Assembly (NCBI GenBank): GCA_021801945.1
Contig: JAKABE010000023.1
Span: 1-19,042 of the forward strand
Length of the DNA stretch: 19,042 nt
From: Acidobacteriota bacterium
GTDB taxonomy: Bacteria > Acidobacteriota > Terriglobia > Terriglobales > Acidobacteriaceae
Direction: 5' to 3'
The position numbers and the translations under genes were made by a program. Positions 1-7,722 of this stretch are shown here, piece after piece. The notes below the pieces were generated by a model, which was not told the DNA's origin, did no database searches, and was given only the letters and a program-made list of their open reading frames with translations. Within the stretch, counting starts at the first letter, position 1, and every line of letters starts with the position of its first letter.

Positions 1-1
1 A

Positions 2-253
2 TACTTTTTTGTATTGATGCGTTTGATTCAGAACGCTCAAACAGCCTCTGACCTGCCCGGTTCCCTCATTATTATGGGAATTGTGGCTGTGTTGACCTTC
101 CAGATTTTGGTCAATGTTGGCATGGTCATAGGTTTTATGCCCATTACCGGAATCCCTTTACCGTTAATGAGTTACGGGGGATCGTCGGTATTGTTTACGT
201 TCCTGGCGCTGGGCGTGGCGATGAATGTCCGCATGCGTCGGTTCGTCAACTGA
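2..253 (+). CDS. rodA: RodA, rod shape-determining peptidoglycan polymerase (3' end only)
   Basis: This is the C-terminal 83 residues of a SEDS-family protein; the reading frame is open to the left edge, so the start lies outside the window. Two hydrophobic segments are visible (around GSLIIMGIVAVLTFQILVNVG and VLFTFLALGVAMNV), and between them lies the SEDS signature GIPLPLMSYGGSS. SEDS proteins are inner-membrane glycan-strand polymerases; RodA works with a class B PBP in the elongasome, FtsW in the divisome. The NVGMVIGFMPITGIPLP wording and the ribonuclease E/G gene immediately downstream (rng lies by mre/rod genes in many bacteria) favour RodA over FtsW. The gene ends at a TGA that is followed at once by a hairpin. 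Confidence 0.88.
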   Translation, partial: YFFVLMRLIQNAQTASDLPGSLIIMGIVAVLTFQILVNVGMVIGFMPITGIPLPLMSYGGSSVLFTFLALGVAMNVRMRRFVN

Positions 254-281
254 CGCGTTCCTACCCGGATGGGTGAACGCG
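254..281 (+). terminator. Hairpin directly after rodA, probable terminator
   Basis: CGCGTTC (254-260) pairs perfectly with GAACGCG (275-281), and inside it ACCC (263-266) pairs with GGGT (271-274) around a GGAT loop, with a 2-nt bulge. It starts on the base after the rodA stop. Only a short GTTT follows, so intrinsic termination may be partial. Confidence 0.5.
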
Positions 282-1006
282 GTTTCACGAGTTCGATTTT
301 TCAGCGCGGTTCGGAACAGTTGCGGCCGCGGAACTAAGATTTTGTGATTCCCGGGCAGGTGCTGGCTCGAGTCGGGGTCCTCAGGCCGAAGCGCAGCAAA
401 ATAGACGGCGCGTTGGCGGAACCTCGATCAAGGTTTGGCACCGTGGGAATCAGCAGTGAACATTGACTGCATTCTTCGAAAGTCCGAGGCCGTTGGCTGC
501 TGGCGAAGGCCGCCATTCCGATGGAGTGATTGCTTGATTCCAGAAGCTTCGGTCTGCTGAATTTCTCGGAATGCGAGAGCCGGCCAGGTTCCGACGGACC
601 GCGCACGGCAGGATTGGGTTTATGAGCACGCAGAGACGGGAGAGCCGTCAGTGGGCTGGAAGCAGCATGGATGCAGCGAACGGATCGTGGTGTCTAGACC
701 GCGACTCTGTCACGCTGTGCGCTCATGCCAGGGCTCACGGTCAAACGGCCTCGCCGGCCTTTTCGGCAGGATTGGCCACAAACTCTCTGCGATCGGATCA
801 CCGCAACACACAGCTCGTACGGCTGGTTGGCGAGAGCGTCCGGTGCGGGTGGCCTCCTTTGGGGCTTAGCTGCCGCACGCAAGCCGTTCCGTCAGCGTTT
901 ATCAAGGTCATCCTTTCCGCCCATCCCTTCCCCCCCGGTCTTGCGCGGCTCCTTCGAGCCTGTCTGCAATTGCTGGCGGCCCGAGGCCGCCGGGCGGAAA
1001 GATGCG
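282..1006. other. 725-bp stretch without a convincing gene, upstream of the ribonuclease gene
   Basis: The open frames here overlap one another on both strands, lack ribosome binding sites and give low-complexity Arg/Ser/Pro-rich translations, so I call none a gene. No tRNA or riboswitch pattern was recognised. The last part is pyrimidine-rich (about 908-937, including a run of seven C at 931-937). In E. coli the RNase E mRNA has a long structured 5' leader used for autoregulation. A comparable leader is possible here, but nothing in the sequence proves it. Confidence 0.5.
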
Positions 1007-3979
1007 ATGGCAAAAGAAATCTGTATTTCCAGCACGCCGCATGAGACGCGGCTTGCAATCCTTGAAGACGATCAACTCGCGGAGATCTATTACGAACGCG
1101 AGAACGAATACACCTTAGCCGGGTCCATCTATAACGGGCGCGTGACTCGTGTTCTGCCTGGCATGCAGTCCGCCTTTGTGGATATTGGCCTGGAGCGCGA
1201 CGCCTTCCTCTATGTAACCGACTTTATCGATCTCGAAGATCAGGAAGAGACCGATGAACTGGAAAAGGCCGCAACCAGCGGCGCCCCTCACCCCCCTTAT
1301 GAAGTCCGCCATATTAGCGGACAGGAACGCAATGGCAGCCGGAACGAAGAGCGTGGTGCCCGTGCCGGTGAAAGGCAACAAACGCGTCAAAGCACAGCCG
1401 TAAGAGAGCGTGGCCTGGCGCCGGAGATACATCCTGAGGTGCTCGAAGACACCCTCAAGGCTCCTGATACTTTGGCTACTTCAGCGCCGTCGAGCAACGA
1501 ATCAGGGGATGCGGAAACGAAAGGTGGGCGACGCTGGCGTGGTCGGCGCCATCGCCGTGGAGCCCGCGGTCCTCAGATTCCGCCTGAAGCCGAGGTGGAC
1601 TCCACGGAATCTGGCGAAGCGTTTTCAGAAACGCTCATGGAGCACGAGGTAGCCGCCGATATCTATGCAGCCGAGGCGCGTGTTCCGGCCACGACTTCCC
1701 GCACACCCCAGACGCCTGTGTCCTTTGTCCTGCCCGGAGAATCGCTCTCCAAGTACGGAGGCGCGCCCACGGACGGTACTGCCAAACCTTCACAGCAAAC
1801 CCCGGAACGGGCCAGGCCTGTCAGCTATTCGAAGCCTTCGACTTTGGTCGAAACACCCATCACATGGGACGGCAGCGGACTGCTGCCTGGCGAATCGCTT
1901 TCCCGGCACCGTGCCCGCCAGAGTGAACCCGCCATTCCGATGAACGCGGGATCCGAACAAGAACTTCCCGTTGAGGTTCAGCCTCTGATCGAATCGGAGA
2001 AGACCGCCCCAGACGCCGGAGAACTGCCGGCTGCCTCTCCCGATGAAGCCGCCGCAGCTGCGCGGCTTGAGGCTTCTGTTGAGTTTGAGGAATCGTTTGA
2101 CCTGTTGCCTGAGAGAGATTTCTCAGATCCTCAAGAGACCATCCCCGGAGAGGCAGCATCCGAGCGTGTTCCGGACGCGGCTTCAGAGCCAGTGTCCGCG
2201 TTGGAAGAAGCGACAAGGCCCGAATCGGATTCGTCCGCCACCCATCGTGTTGATCCTATTTCGCCCGCCGGGTTCCGTCTCTTCGGGTTGAGCGGCAAGA
2301 AAAAGAAGAAGGAAGAAGAGCCGGCCTCAGCGCCGTCCAATCCCCCTGCCCAGGCGTCGGTTTCGACGTACGCTCCCGGAACCGGCCCCATTGAAGAAGA
2401 GGTCATTGAAGGGGAAGAACTGGAAGCTCCTCCGCGCCATCGTCACCACAAGCTGGAAGAACGCGAATTGGATAATTACGAAGAGGAGACGTTTCCCGCT
2501 CAGGTTCGCACTGGCGATTTCGGTGACCTGCTTCAGGAAGCCCAGTTCGACCACCGTATCCAGTTGAACCTCACGGAGAGAGGCGGCGAAGAGGAGGGTG
2601 GGTTCGAGGGCGAGGTCGAAGAGGAAGAAGCGGCCTCATCCGAGGCACAGCATGCACCCGGCCGTGTTGCTGAAGCGGCTCACGGCCGCGGCCGGCGCGG
2701 ACGCCGCGGCCGTGGAGGGCAGGCGCCCGGCAACCGCCGTGGGCCCTCGCGCCGCTCCATGCAGACCACCGATCTGCCCGTCATCAGCGATCTGCTCAAA
2801 CCCGGCCAGGAGATCCTGGTTCAGATTGCCAAGGAGCCAATCGCGAAAAAGGGCGCGCGCATCACCAGCCACATCGCTTTGCCTGGACGTTTCCTGGTCT
2901 TCATGCCCACGGTCGGTCATGTTGGCGTTAGCCGCAAGATCGCTTCTGACGAAGAACGCCAGCGGCTCAAGCGCATTTTGATGAGTGAACGCGGCGAGAC
3001 CTCCGGTGGTTTTATCGTCCGCACCGCTGCTGACGGTGCCTCGGAAGAAGAACTTCGTGCCGACCTGCGGTTCCTGATGAACCTTTGGAACGACATCAAA
3101 CAGCGATCCGATTCGTCCAAGTCGCCGGCGCTCATCTACCACGATCTGTCGCTGATTGAGCGCATCCTCCGTGATCAGGTCAGCTCCAATTTCTCCAACA
3201 TTTGGGTGGACTCCGAGGCCGACTATGAGCGCGTCGTCCGCTTCCTCAATCGCTTCTCGCCTTCGCTAGTCCGGCGCGTCAAGCTGTATACCAAGGAAAC
3301 GCCGCTCTTCGAACATTTTGGTGTTCAAGACGAAATTTCTAAGGCGTTGCGCTCCAAGGTTTGGCTGAAGTCAGGCGGGTCCATCGTCATCAATCAAACC
3401 GAGGCGCTGGTCGCCATCGACATCAACACCGGCAAGTACGTTGGCAAGTCGGCCCGGCTTGAGGACACGATTCTCAAGACCAATCTGGATGCCGTTCCCG
3501 AGATCGTCCGCCAGATTCGTCTCCGCGATCTGGGGGGCATCATCGTCATCGACTTCATCGATATGGACGAGCGCAAGAACCGCTTTAGGGTGATGGCCGC
3601 TCTGGAAGAAGCCCTTAAGAGTGACCGCGCGCCCACCAAGGTGCTTCAGTTCAACGACTTTGGTCTGGTGGCCATCACGCGCAAGCGGGTCAAGCAATCG
3701 TTGGAGCGGACGCTGAGCGTGCCCTGCCCAATCTGCCAGGCTACCGGCATGGTGAAGAGCCCCACCACCGTCTGCAATGAAATCTGGGTCGAGCTTCGCA
3801 AGATGCGGAAGCACTTCGATGGTGCTGACGTGACTTTGCGGGTGAACCCCGAAACCGTCAAGGTGCTTAAGGCCAACAATGCCAACTGGCTCAGTGAATT
3901 CGAAGAACTGATCGGCAAGAACATTCTGGTCAAGAGCGATCCCACGCTGCACCCCGAACAGTTCGATATTCAGGGCTGA
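1007..3979 (+). CDS. rng: Rne/Rng family endoribonuclease with a large insert inside the S1 domain
   Basis: RNase E/G enzymes cleave single-stranded RNA in mRNA decay and rRNA/tRNA maturation. I start at ATG 1007 (990 aa), which has GGAAAG at 996-1001 and gives the conserved N-terminus MAKEICISS; the frame stays open further upstream but without family-like sequence. The S1 domain begins at residues 35-74 (GSIYNGRVTRVLPGMQSAFVDIG) and resumes only near residue 589. About 510 residues of low-complexity sequence lie between: an Arg-rich patch (173-190), two LPGESLS motifs (242, 293), a Lys/Glu run (from 430), acidic stretches, and an RG-rich patch (559-583). The catalytic part is complete: AIDINTG carries D805, VIDFID carries D849, and CPICQATG carries the Zn-link C907 and C910. 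There is no C-terminal scaffold; the protein ends about 80 residues after the Zn link. E versus G cannot be settled from sequence alone. Confidence 0.93.
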   Translation: MAKEICISSTPHETRLAILEDDQLAEIYYERENEYTLAGSIYNGRVTRVLPGMQSAFVDIGLERDAFLYVTDFIDLEDQEETDELEKAATSGAPHPPYEVRHISGQERNGSRNEERGARAGERQQTRQSTAVRERGLAPEIHPEVLEDTLKAPDTLATSAPSSNESGDAETKGGRRWRGRRHRRGARGPQIPPEAEVDSTESGEAFSETLMEHEVAADIYAAEARVPATTSRTPQTPVSFVLPGESLSKYGGAPTDGTAKPSQQTPERARPVSYSKPSTLVETPITWDGSGLLPGESLSRHRARQSEPAIPMNAGSEQELPVEVQPLIESEKTAPDAGELPAASPDEAAAAARLEASVEFEESFDLLPERDFSDPQETIPGEAASERVPDAASEPVSALEEATRPESDSSATHRVDPISPAGFRLFGLSGKKKKKEEEPASAPSNPPAQASVSTYAPGTGPIEEEVIEGEELEAPPRHRHHKLEERELDNYEEETFPAQVRTGDFGDLLQEAQFDHRIQLNLTERGGEEEGGFEGEVEEEEAASSEAQHAPGRVAEAAHGRGRRGRRGRGGQAPGNRRGPSRRSMQTTDLPVISDLLKPGQEILVQIAKEPIAKKGARITSHIALPGRFLVFMPTVGHVGVSRKIASDEERQRLKRILMSERGETSGGFIVRTAADGASEEELRADLRFLMNLWNDIKQRSDSSKSPALIYHDLSLIERILRDQVSSNFSNIWVDSEADYERVVRFLNRFSPSLVRRVKLYTKETPLFEHFGVQDEISKALRSKVWLKSGGSIVINQTEALVAIDINTGKYVGKSARLEDTILKTNLDAVPEIVRQIRLRDLGGIIVIDFIDMDERKNRFRVMAALEEALKSDRAPTKVLQFNDFGLVAITRKRVKQSLERTLSVPCPICQATGMVKSPTTVCNEIWVELRKMRKHFDGADVTLRVNPETVKVLKANNANWLSEFEELIGKNILVKSDPTLHPEQFDIQG

Positions 3980-4007
3980 AAGAGGCGTTGATCAATGAGA
4001 GAACAGG

Positions 4008-4033
4008 AAGGCCGGAGCGTCTGCTCCGGCCTT
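4008..4033 (+). terminator. Strong hairpin after the ribonuclease gene
   Basis: An 11-bp perfect stem, AAGGCCGGAGC (4008-4018) with GCTCCGGCCTT (4023-4033), closes a GTCT loop 28 nt after the stop codon. The downstream tract is TACAATTTCCC, which is a poor but T-containing tail. This is the best terminator candidate in the window. Confidence 0.75.
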
Positions 4034-4136
4034 TACAATTTCCCTTCGTGCGAGCAACCTCTCGACGGAATCTGTGTCTAAAATAAGCAGTGGTGTTGCA
4101 GGGGCACTAAAACAACTCGATTCTTGAGGTTCCGGC

Positions 4137-5168
4137 ATGTCATTTCACCGTTGGATGTCGCTGTTCCAGCGCGCCAGTTTGGTTGGCTCTGCGGCTGTTC
4201 TCGCGGCCGGTTTGGCGAGCGCCCAGTCCATGACCTCTGAAAGCCAACCCCCTTCAGCCTCATCCTCCTGGAGTAACTACTCCAGTTCGGCCCAGGTTGC
4301 CGAGGTTTCCGCTTCCGCAGACACGAGCGGTACGTCATTGACGCTTGCTCATCCAGCGTCCGCCCAACGCCAGTCTCCTTCAACAATGCCGGCATGGAAA
4401 CACTATTCCAGCTCGGCCGAGATTGCCGAGATCTCCGCGCCGTCGGGCCTGGGAGCCATGCCTTCGGCGCCTGCTTCGGCGGCGTCCGCTGCGGGCCAGA
4501 TGGGCCAAAGCGAGGGCGGCGGAGGTGGTTGGAAAGGCGCTCTGTTCCACCACTACGCGCTTGAGTTGGGCGGTGGCTTTAACGCACCCACAGGCGACAC
4601 TGTTGACAAACCAGCCCCCGGAACGAGGTACATCACTTGGGGCGGGCAGTTTGTCATAGGCTATGGCAAGCACATCACCAAGAATCTCGCCATGCTTCTC
4701 GAATATCAGTTCATCGATGACAAGATCCCCGGCGCCATTATCGCCGAGACCGGTGCCCAGGGCGGCCACGCCCACATTTGGTCGTTTACCCTTGATCCGG
4801 TTTGGGATCTGTTTCCCAGCTCCAGCAACGATCTCTACGTCACCGGCGGCGGGGGCTTCTACCGCAAGAAAACCAACTTCACGACTCCTGCGCCGTCGCA
4901 ATTCTGCTCCTTCTACTATTGCGGTATCGGATATACCAACCAGGTGGTTGGTAGTTTCTCCTCGAACCAGGGTGGCTTTAATATCGGTGGTGGATACCTG
5001 CACCGTTTCGGGGGTATGTACGGGCCGGGCAAGATGGGGATTTTTGTCGAAGCACGCTATCTGGATGTCTTGTCGCCGGCGATCACTACGCAACCGAATG
5101 GTTTGGGAACGACTAGCGTCGGTGCGGGCACCCGGTTGATTCCCGTCACGATTGGCCTGCGCTGGTAG
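4137..5168 (+). CDS. Outer-membrane beta-barrel protein, secreted
   Basis: The 343-aa protein starts at ATG 4137, preceded by GAGG at 4126-4129. Residues 1-29 form a Sec signal peptide (basic/aromatic start, hydrophobic core LVGSAAVLAAGLA, cleavage likely after ASA29). Residues 30-130 are Ser/Ala-rich and probably periplasmic or a flexible plug. They contain a duplicated 15-residue unit at W45-A59 and W87-A101 (W-x-x-Y-S-S-S-A-x-V/I-A-E-V/I-S-A), followed by a Gly run. Residues about 135-343 show alternating strands with many Gly and aromatic residues and end in GLRW; a terminal aromatic residue is the usual recognition signal for the BAM assembly machinery. It has its own hairpins on both sides, so it is likely monocistronic. 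Its substrate or role is unknown. Confidence 0.8.
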   Translation: MSFHRWMSLFQRASLVGSAAVLAAGLASAQSMTSESQPPSASSSWSNYSSSAQVAEVSASADTSGTSLTLAHPASAQRQSPSTMPAWKHYSSSAEIAEISAPSGLGAMPSAPASAASAAGQMGQSEGGGGGWKGALFHHYALELGGGFNAPTGDTVDKPAPGTRYITWGGQFVIGYGKHITKNLAMLLEYQFIDDKIPGAIIAETGAQGGHAHIWSFTLDPVWDLFPSSSNDLYVTGGGGFYRKKTNFTTPAPSQFCSFYYCGIGYTNQVVGSFSSNQGGFNIGGGYLHRFGGMYGPGKMGIFVEARYLDVLSPAITTQPNGLGTTSVGAGTRLIPVTIGLRW

Positions 5169-5203
5169 CCCCAAAGGCACAACCCGACAGGCCGTGTACA
5201 CAA

Positions 5204-5233
5204 GCGCTCCTTCCGCTCCGGCAGAAGGAGCGC
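5204..5233. terminator. Hairpin between converging genes, probable bidirectional terminator
   Basis: GCGCTCCTTC (5204-5213) and GAAGGAGCGC (5224-5233) form a perfect 10-bp stem with a 10-nt loop. It lies in the 90-bp gap between the stop codons of the beta-barrel gene (plus) and the membrane-protein gene (minus). The minus-strand tail (TTGTGT) is richer in T than the plus-strand tail. Confidence 0.6.
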
Positions 5234-5258
5234 AAAAGGATTGACGGCTGAAGCGTAC

Positions 5259-5645
5259 CTATAGAACTCCCAGTACCAGCAAGCGTAGCAATCCTCCGGC
5301 CACAACTCCCGCCGGGATAAGCGCAACCAACACCAATTGCTGCCAGAGCGGCTGTCGGCCACGCGCGTCAAGCGCGCTAAGCGCCGCAAGCACTAACACA
5401 ACCGTCGCCAACGCCAGCACGTGGTCGAGGGTATTTGAGTCCGCCAGCCAGGCAGTCACGTATCCTCCGGCTGCGCTCGCAACGAGCGTGCCTCCAAGAC
5501 CGGCAAGAAAATGACCAAGCGTATTCTTGTCGCTATCCTCGGCACGATGCCGTGCGATTTGTTTGAAGAGCATCGTGGGCAGAGCCACCAAAACGACAAT
5601 GGTGGCAAAGCCCGCAACCAGGGCCAGAAATCCGTGCAGGATCAC
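5259..5645 (-). CDS. Small integral membrane protein, unknown function
   Basis: The 128-aa protein has about four hydrophobic segments: FLALVAGFATIVVLVALPTML, then HFLAGLGGTLVASAAGGYVTAWLA, VLALATVVLVLAALSAL, and LVLVALIPAGVVAGGLLRLLVLG. The loop after the first segment carries a charged KQIARHRAEDSDKN stretch. I choose GTG 5645 because it overlaps the stop of the upstream gene as GTGA, the classic translational-coupling arrangement; GTG 5648, one codon earlier, is also possible. A GAGGG Shine-Dalgarno sequence lies within the end of the upstream gene. I do not recognise the family. It is the second gene of a two-gene operon. Confidence 0.65.
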   Translation of the reverse strand: MILHGFLALVAGFATIVVLVALPTMLFKQIARHRAEDSDKNTLGHFLAGLGGTLVASAAGGYVTAWLADSNTLDHVLALATVVLVLAALSALDARGRQPLWQQLVLVALIPAGVVAGGLLRLLVLGVL

Positions 5646-6007
5646 CACGGCCCTTTTCCCTCATTGGGTGTCCCCACTTCGCCCCGCTCAATTCGCTCCA
5701 AGAACGTGCGCGCCAGCCTGCGTTCGCCGGGGTGGCTATCGCCATGGATCGTACACAAATCGAGGAACTCGTCGCACAGCGCGTTGCGCTCTCCCTGATG
5801 GGCCAGGATCGTCTGCAGCGCGACAGCCAGTTCGCGCAGCCGCGCGGCCTCCGGCCAAGCGATCTCCTTCGCATCTGCGCTTTCGCCCTCGTAATCGGAA
5901 AACAATCCCCTGCGTCCCCGCGCACACTCATCCAGGCAGGAAATCAGTTGTTCGGCAAAGGCTTGTGTTGCCGCATCCAGGGGAACGGGATTCGTATCGA
6001 TGTTCAT
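5642..6007 (-). CDS. Soluble hypothetical protein, first gene of a two-gene operon
   Basis: The 121-aa protein starts at ATG 6007; no clear ribosome binding site precedes it. The sequence is predicted soluble and mostly helical and acidic, with the segment WPEAARLRELAVALQTILAH and a Cys-containing NALCDEFLDLCTIHGD. There is no signal peptide or membrane segment. Its TGA overlaps the GTG of the following membrane-protein gene by 4 nt, so the two products are probably made together, perhaps as a membrane protein and its cytosolic partner. I do not recognise a family. Confidence that it is a gene comes from the coupling and from its regular amino-acid composition. Confidence 0.6.
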   Translation of the reverse strand: MNIDTNPVPLDAATQAFAEQLISCLDECARGRRGLFSDYEGESADAKEIAWPEAARLRELAVALQTILAHQGERNALCDEFLDLCTIHGDSHPGERRLARTFLERIERGEVGTPNEGKGPW

Positions 6008-6289
6008 CGCGTCGCTGCGGTTTGCCGCTCAGCGAATACTCCGTATCGCTGATTTCATTCCACTATACAATCTGCGAAGGTCTGAAGGGGCAAGGCTTTC
6101 AGGTCGTCGGATGGGAGTTCACATCTTGAATTGGTCTGGGCTCGGGCTGCTTCTTTTGCGCCGCGCCGCCCCGGTGGCCGCGACTCCTCTGGAATCGAGG
6201 CTGCTTGAGGTTCAGTCTGGCCGGAGTGTACCTACCGCAATCGTCTTGGCTTGCCCGTCGAGGATCGCCCGTCGCTGCTGCAGTTCGGC

Positions 6290-6604
6290 TCATTGAACCG
6301 GTCGCTTTACCGAGCCCTTCAGCTTGTCGGCCTGGCCGGAATTTTCTGCAGAACATGCGAAGCGCCACTCTCGATCACGGTCCCGGCGAAAGTTCGGTTG
6401 ATCATTTTTGCATTTGTCCCAGATTTGCATTTGTCCCAGATCCCGCGAATTGTTGTGCGCCTGCACTCGCGCATTGGAACGTGGTGTGAACGCCTGGCCG
6501 TCAATAGCAAACATCGTGAAAGGGGTCCCCCAAGCAAGGGCACCCACGAAGACGATTGTGCTGATCGTGAGGCAGAGGAGAAGCTCGCGCTTAATCATCC
6601 GCAT
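6290..6604 (-). CDS. Small ORF with signal-peptide-like N-terminus, possibly degraded
   Basis: The 104-codon frame starts MRMIKRELLLCLTISTIVFV, a good signal peptide or membrane anchor (positive start, about 18 hydrophobic residues), with coding-like third positions over the first 30 codons. The alternative start MIKREL is two codons later. After about residue 55 the composition changes and a 17-bp tandem duplication crosses the frame. Removing one copy would put a TGA right after the repeat, giving a protein of about 61 aa, so the C-terminal 40 residues may be an artefact of the duplication. No family was recognised, no strong Shine-Dalgarno sequence is present, and it has no operon partner. 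It could equally be a remnant of a longer lost gene. Confidence 0.3.
   Translation of the reverse strand: MRMIKRELLLCLTISTIVFVGALAWGTPFTMFAIDGQAFTPRSNARVQAHNNSRDLGQMQIWDKCKNDQPNFRRDRDREWRFACSAENSGQADKLKGSVKRPVQ
6408..6441. repeat. 17-bp perfect tandem duplication
   Basis: TTGCATTTGTCCCAGAT occurs at 6408-6424 and again at 6425-6441 with no mismatch. Because 17 is not a multiple of three, the duplication shifts the frame of the minus-strand ORF that crosses it. Confidence 0.9.
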
Positions 6605-7079
6605 GGAACCACCAGATGGTTTGGGGTTGACGTGCGCTGTCCTGCTAGCACGCTTCTGGCCAAAGCCCGGCTGGTTGAAAACGCTGAGTCTGTCTCTTGG
6701 TTTGGATGTCGCAGAGAAAATTTTCCCTTCCCACGCCAGTAATAACTACACAGTCAAGATGAGACAGCGGCGTTTAGGGCGGATGACGGATAGAATACTG
6801 GAGCATCCACGTCTGCAGGCTGGTAGGACATCCTCTTCGCATTGATTCGCTCCTACAGATCCTTCACCGCGTACGGTGGCGTCTCATGCGAACGACATTC
6901 GTGGCTCGTAGGTCGAGACGATTGTTCCACTGCATGGGCCGCCAAACGCATTGCCGGCCGAGCCGAGATCGCGCCTTTTATCAGGATTTGGAAGACGAAT
7001 CGCTGGTAGAATACATGGCAAATCCGCGGTAGACGGCGCTTTGCGCGCCCAACGGAGCGCCGGTCGGTTGCGTTCGAAC

Positions 7080-7680
7080 TCACACGAACTCCTTGCGGAA
7101 ACGCTCCGGCATCCACACCGTAGTGAGCGCGCGGTCCCAGCGCGGAGGATGAATCCACGAGCCAGTCCTATCGCCAGATCATTCGCTTTTCAGCGTGCGT
7201 CGTCGCTCACCGCCAACACGTCCGAGCTGTGTATGGCGCAGCTGTACTCGGCAGAGACCCACGAGTTCTGTGGCAGCACATCGGGCGGAACTCCGAACAG
7301 GCCGGCAAGCGTTCGGCTCTCCACCTATTGCCGCGCCCGCCCGTCCGTTCCCAGCGGTGGCATCACGCTTTCGCAAGCAATTGCGGCGCTTCCGGCCAAT
7401 GTCCCGTCAACCCGGCACCCAGAAACAGCACCGATTTGCAGTTGATCTTCCAAATTGGCAAGCTGAGGCGGCAGTTTCCTGCCGCGATGAGCCTCTCGCT
7501 GTCGTTTTCTAAGGCAAATTCGGCGTGCTCGCGATCGAGAGGCTGATCCACAAGACCTTTCGTCCGCGCGCTCCTGTGCAGAACTTTTTCGCGCCGGGCA
7601 TCCCTGGCCAGTTTGATCGCTTCATAGTATGCGAGCGTGGTGGGTCTGCTCGTCCGTTCTTTGGAGCGGCAGGGGGAGGG
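7080..7680 (-). pseudogene. Probable frameshifted remnant of a protein gene, family unknown
   Basis: Three minus-strand open segments in different frames follow each other and read like protein with high G+C third positions. Segment A (7363-7680) contains YYEAIKLARDARREKVL and DREHAEFALENDSERL. Segment B contains PPQLANLEDQLQIGAVSGC, crosses a TAG at 7325-7327, then gives LAGLFGVPPDVLPQNSW and AEYSCAIHSSDVLAVSDD (ending 7190). Segment C (7080-7178) gives WIHPPRWDRALTTVWMPERF, ending FRKEFV. Joining them needs two shifts in the same direction plus a readthrough of the TAG, which is what a decayed gene looks like. No start codon is evident at the upstream end, where a TAA sits at 7681-7683. I cannot name the family. 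Chance high-GC open frames are the alternative explanation. Confidence 0.35.
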
Positions 7681-7687
7681 TTATACT
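7661..7687 (+). promoter_or_regulatory. Candidate promoter for the PA2779-like operon
   Basis: TTGGAG (7661-7666) and TATACT (7682-7687) are separated by 15 bp (or TTTGGA at 7660 with 16 bp). The -10 matches the sigma-70 consensus well, the -35 only in TTG. Transcription would begin about 30 nt upstream of the first ATG of the cluster. Confidence 0.45.
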
Positions 7688-7722
7688 CACTTCACTCTTA
7701 CTATCATCGGAGGTCGAACATC

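Larger units (their letters stand above)
6008..7722. other. 1.7-kb gene-poor region with remnants
   Basis: No full-length gene is convincing here. Two items are annotated separately: a small minus-strand ORF with a signal-like N-terminus (6290-6604) and a probable decayed minus-strand coding region (7080-7680). The rest (6008-6289 and 6605-7079) shows overlapping frames with no ribosome binding site and no recognisable product. A 17-bp tandem duplication sits at 6408-6441. Confidence 0.5.

Noticed and set aside
746..764. CGGC-CTC-GCCG hairpin followed by TTTT as a terminator
   Set aside because: The stem is only 4 bp and there is no gene directly upstream for it to end.
725..1006. 94-codon upstream extension of the ribonuclease frame
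   Set aside because: The added residues are low-complexity and unlike the family; ATG 1007 gives the conserved N-terminus and has GGAAAG in front.
571..1044. 157-codon plus-strand frame before the ribonuclease gene
   Set aside because: Overlaps the ribonuclease start in another frame, has no ribosome binding site and a composition typical of non-coding high-GC DNA.
2636..3142. Long minus-strand frames inside the ribonuclease gene (also 3371-3952)
   Set aside because: Antisense shadows of a strongly supported gene; the translations show no family features.
4380..5201. 273-codon minus-strand frame opposite the outer-membrane protein
   Set aside because: The plus frame has a signal peptide, repeat unit, barrel pattern and ribosome binding site; the antisense frame has none.
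6061..6093. TATAGT with TTGCCC as a promoter for the small minus-strand operon
   Set aside because: The spacer is 20 bp and the -35 is weak, so it is not better than chance in this sequence.
7040..7090. GTTCGAA-type sequence that might be a tRNA T-arm
   Set aside because: The bases on either side do not form a stem and no acceptor or anticodon arm could be placed.
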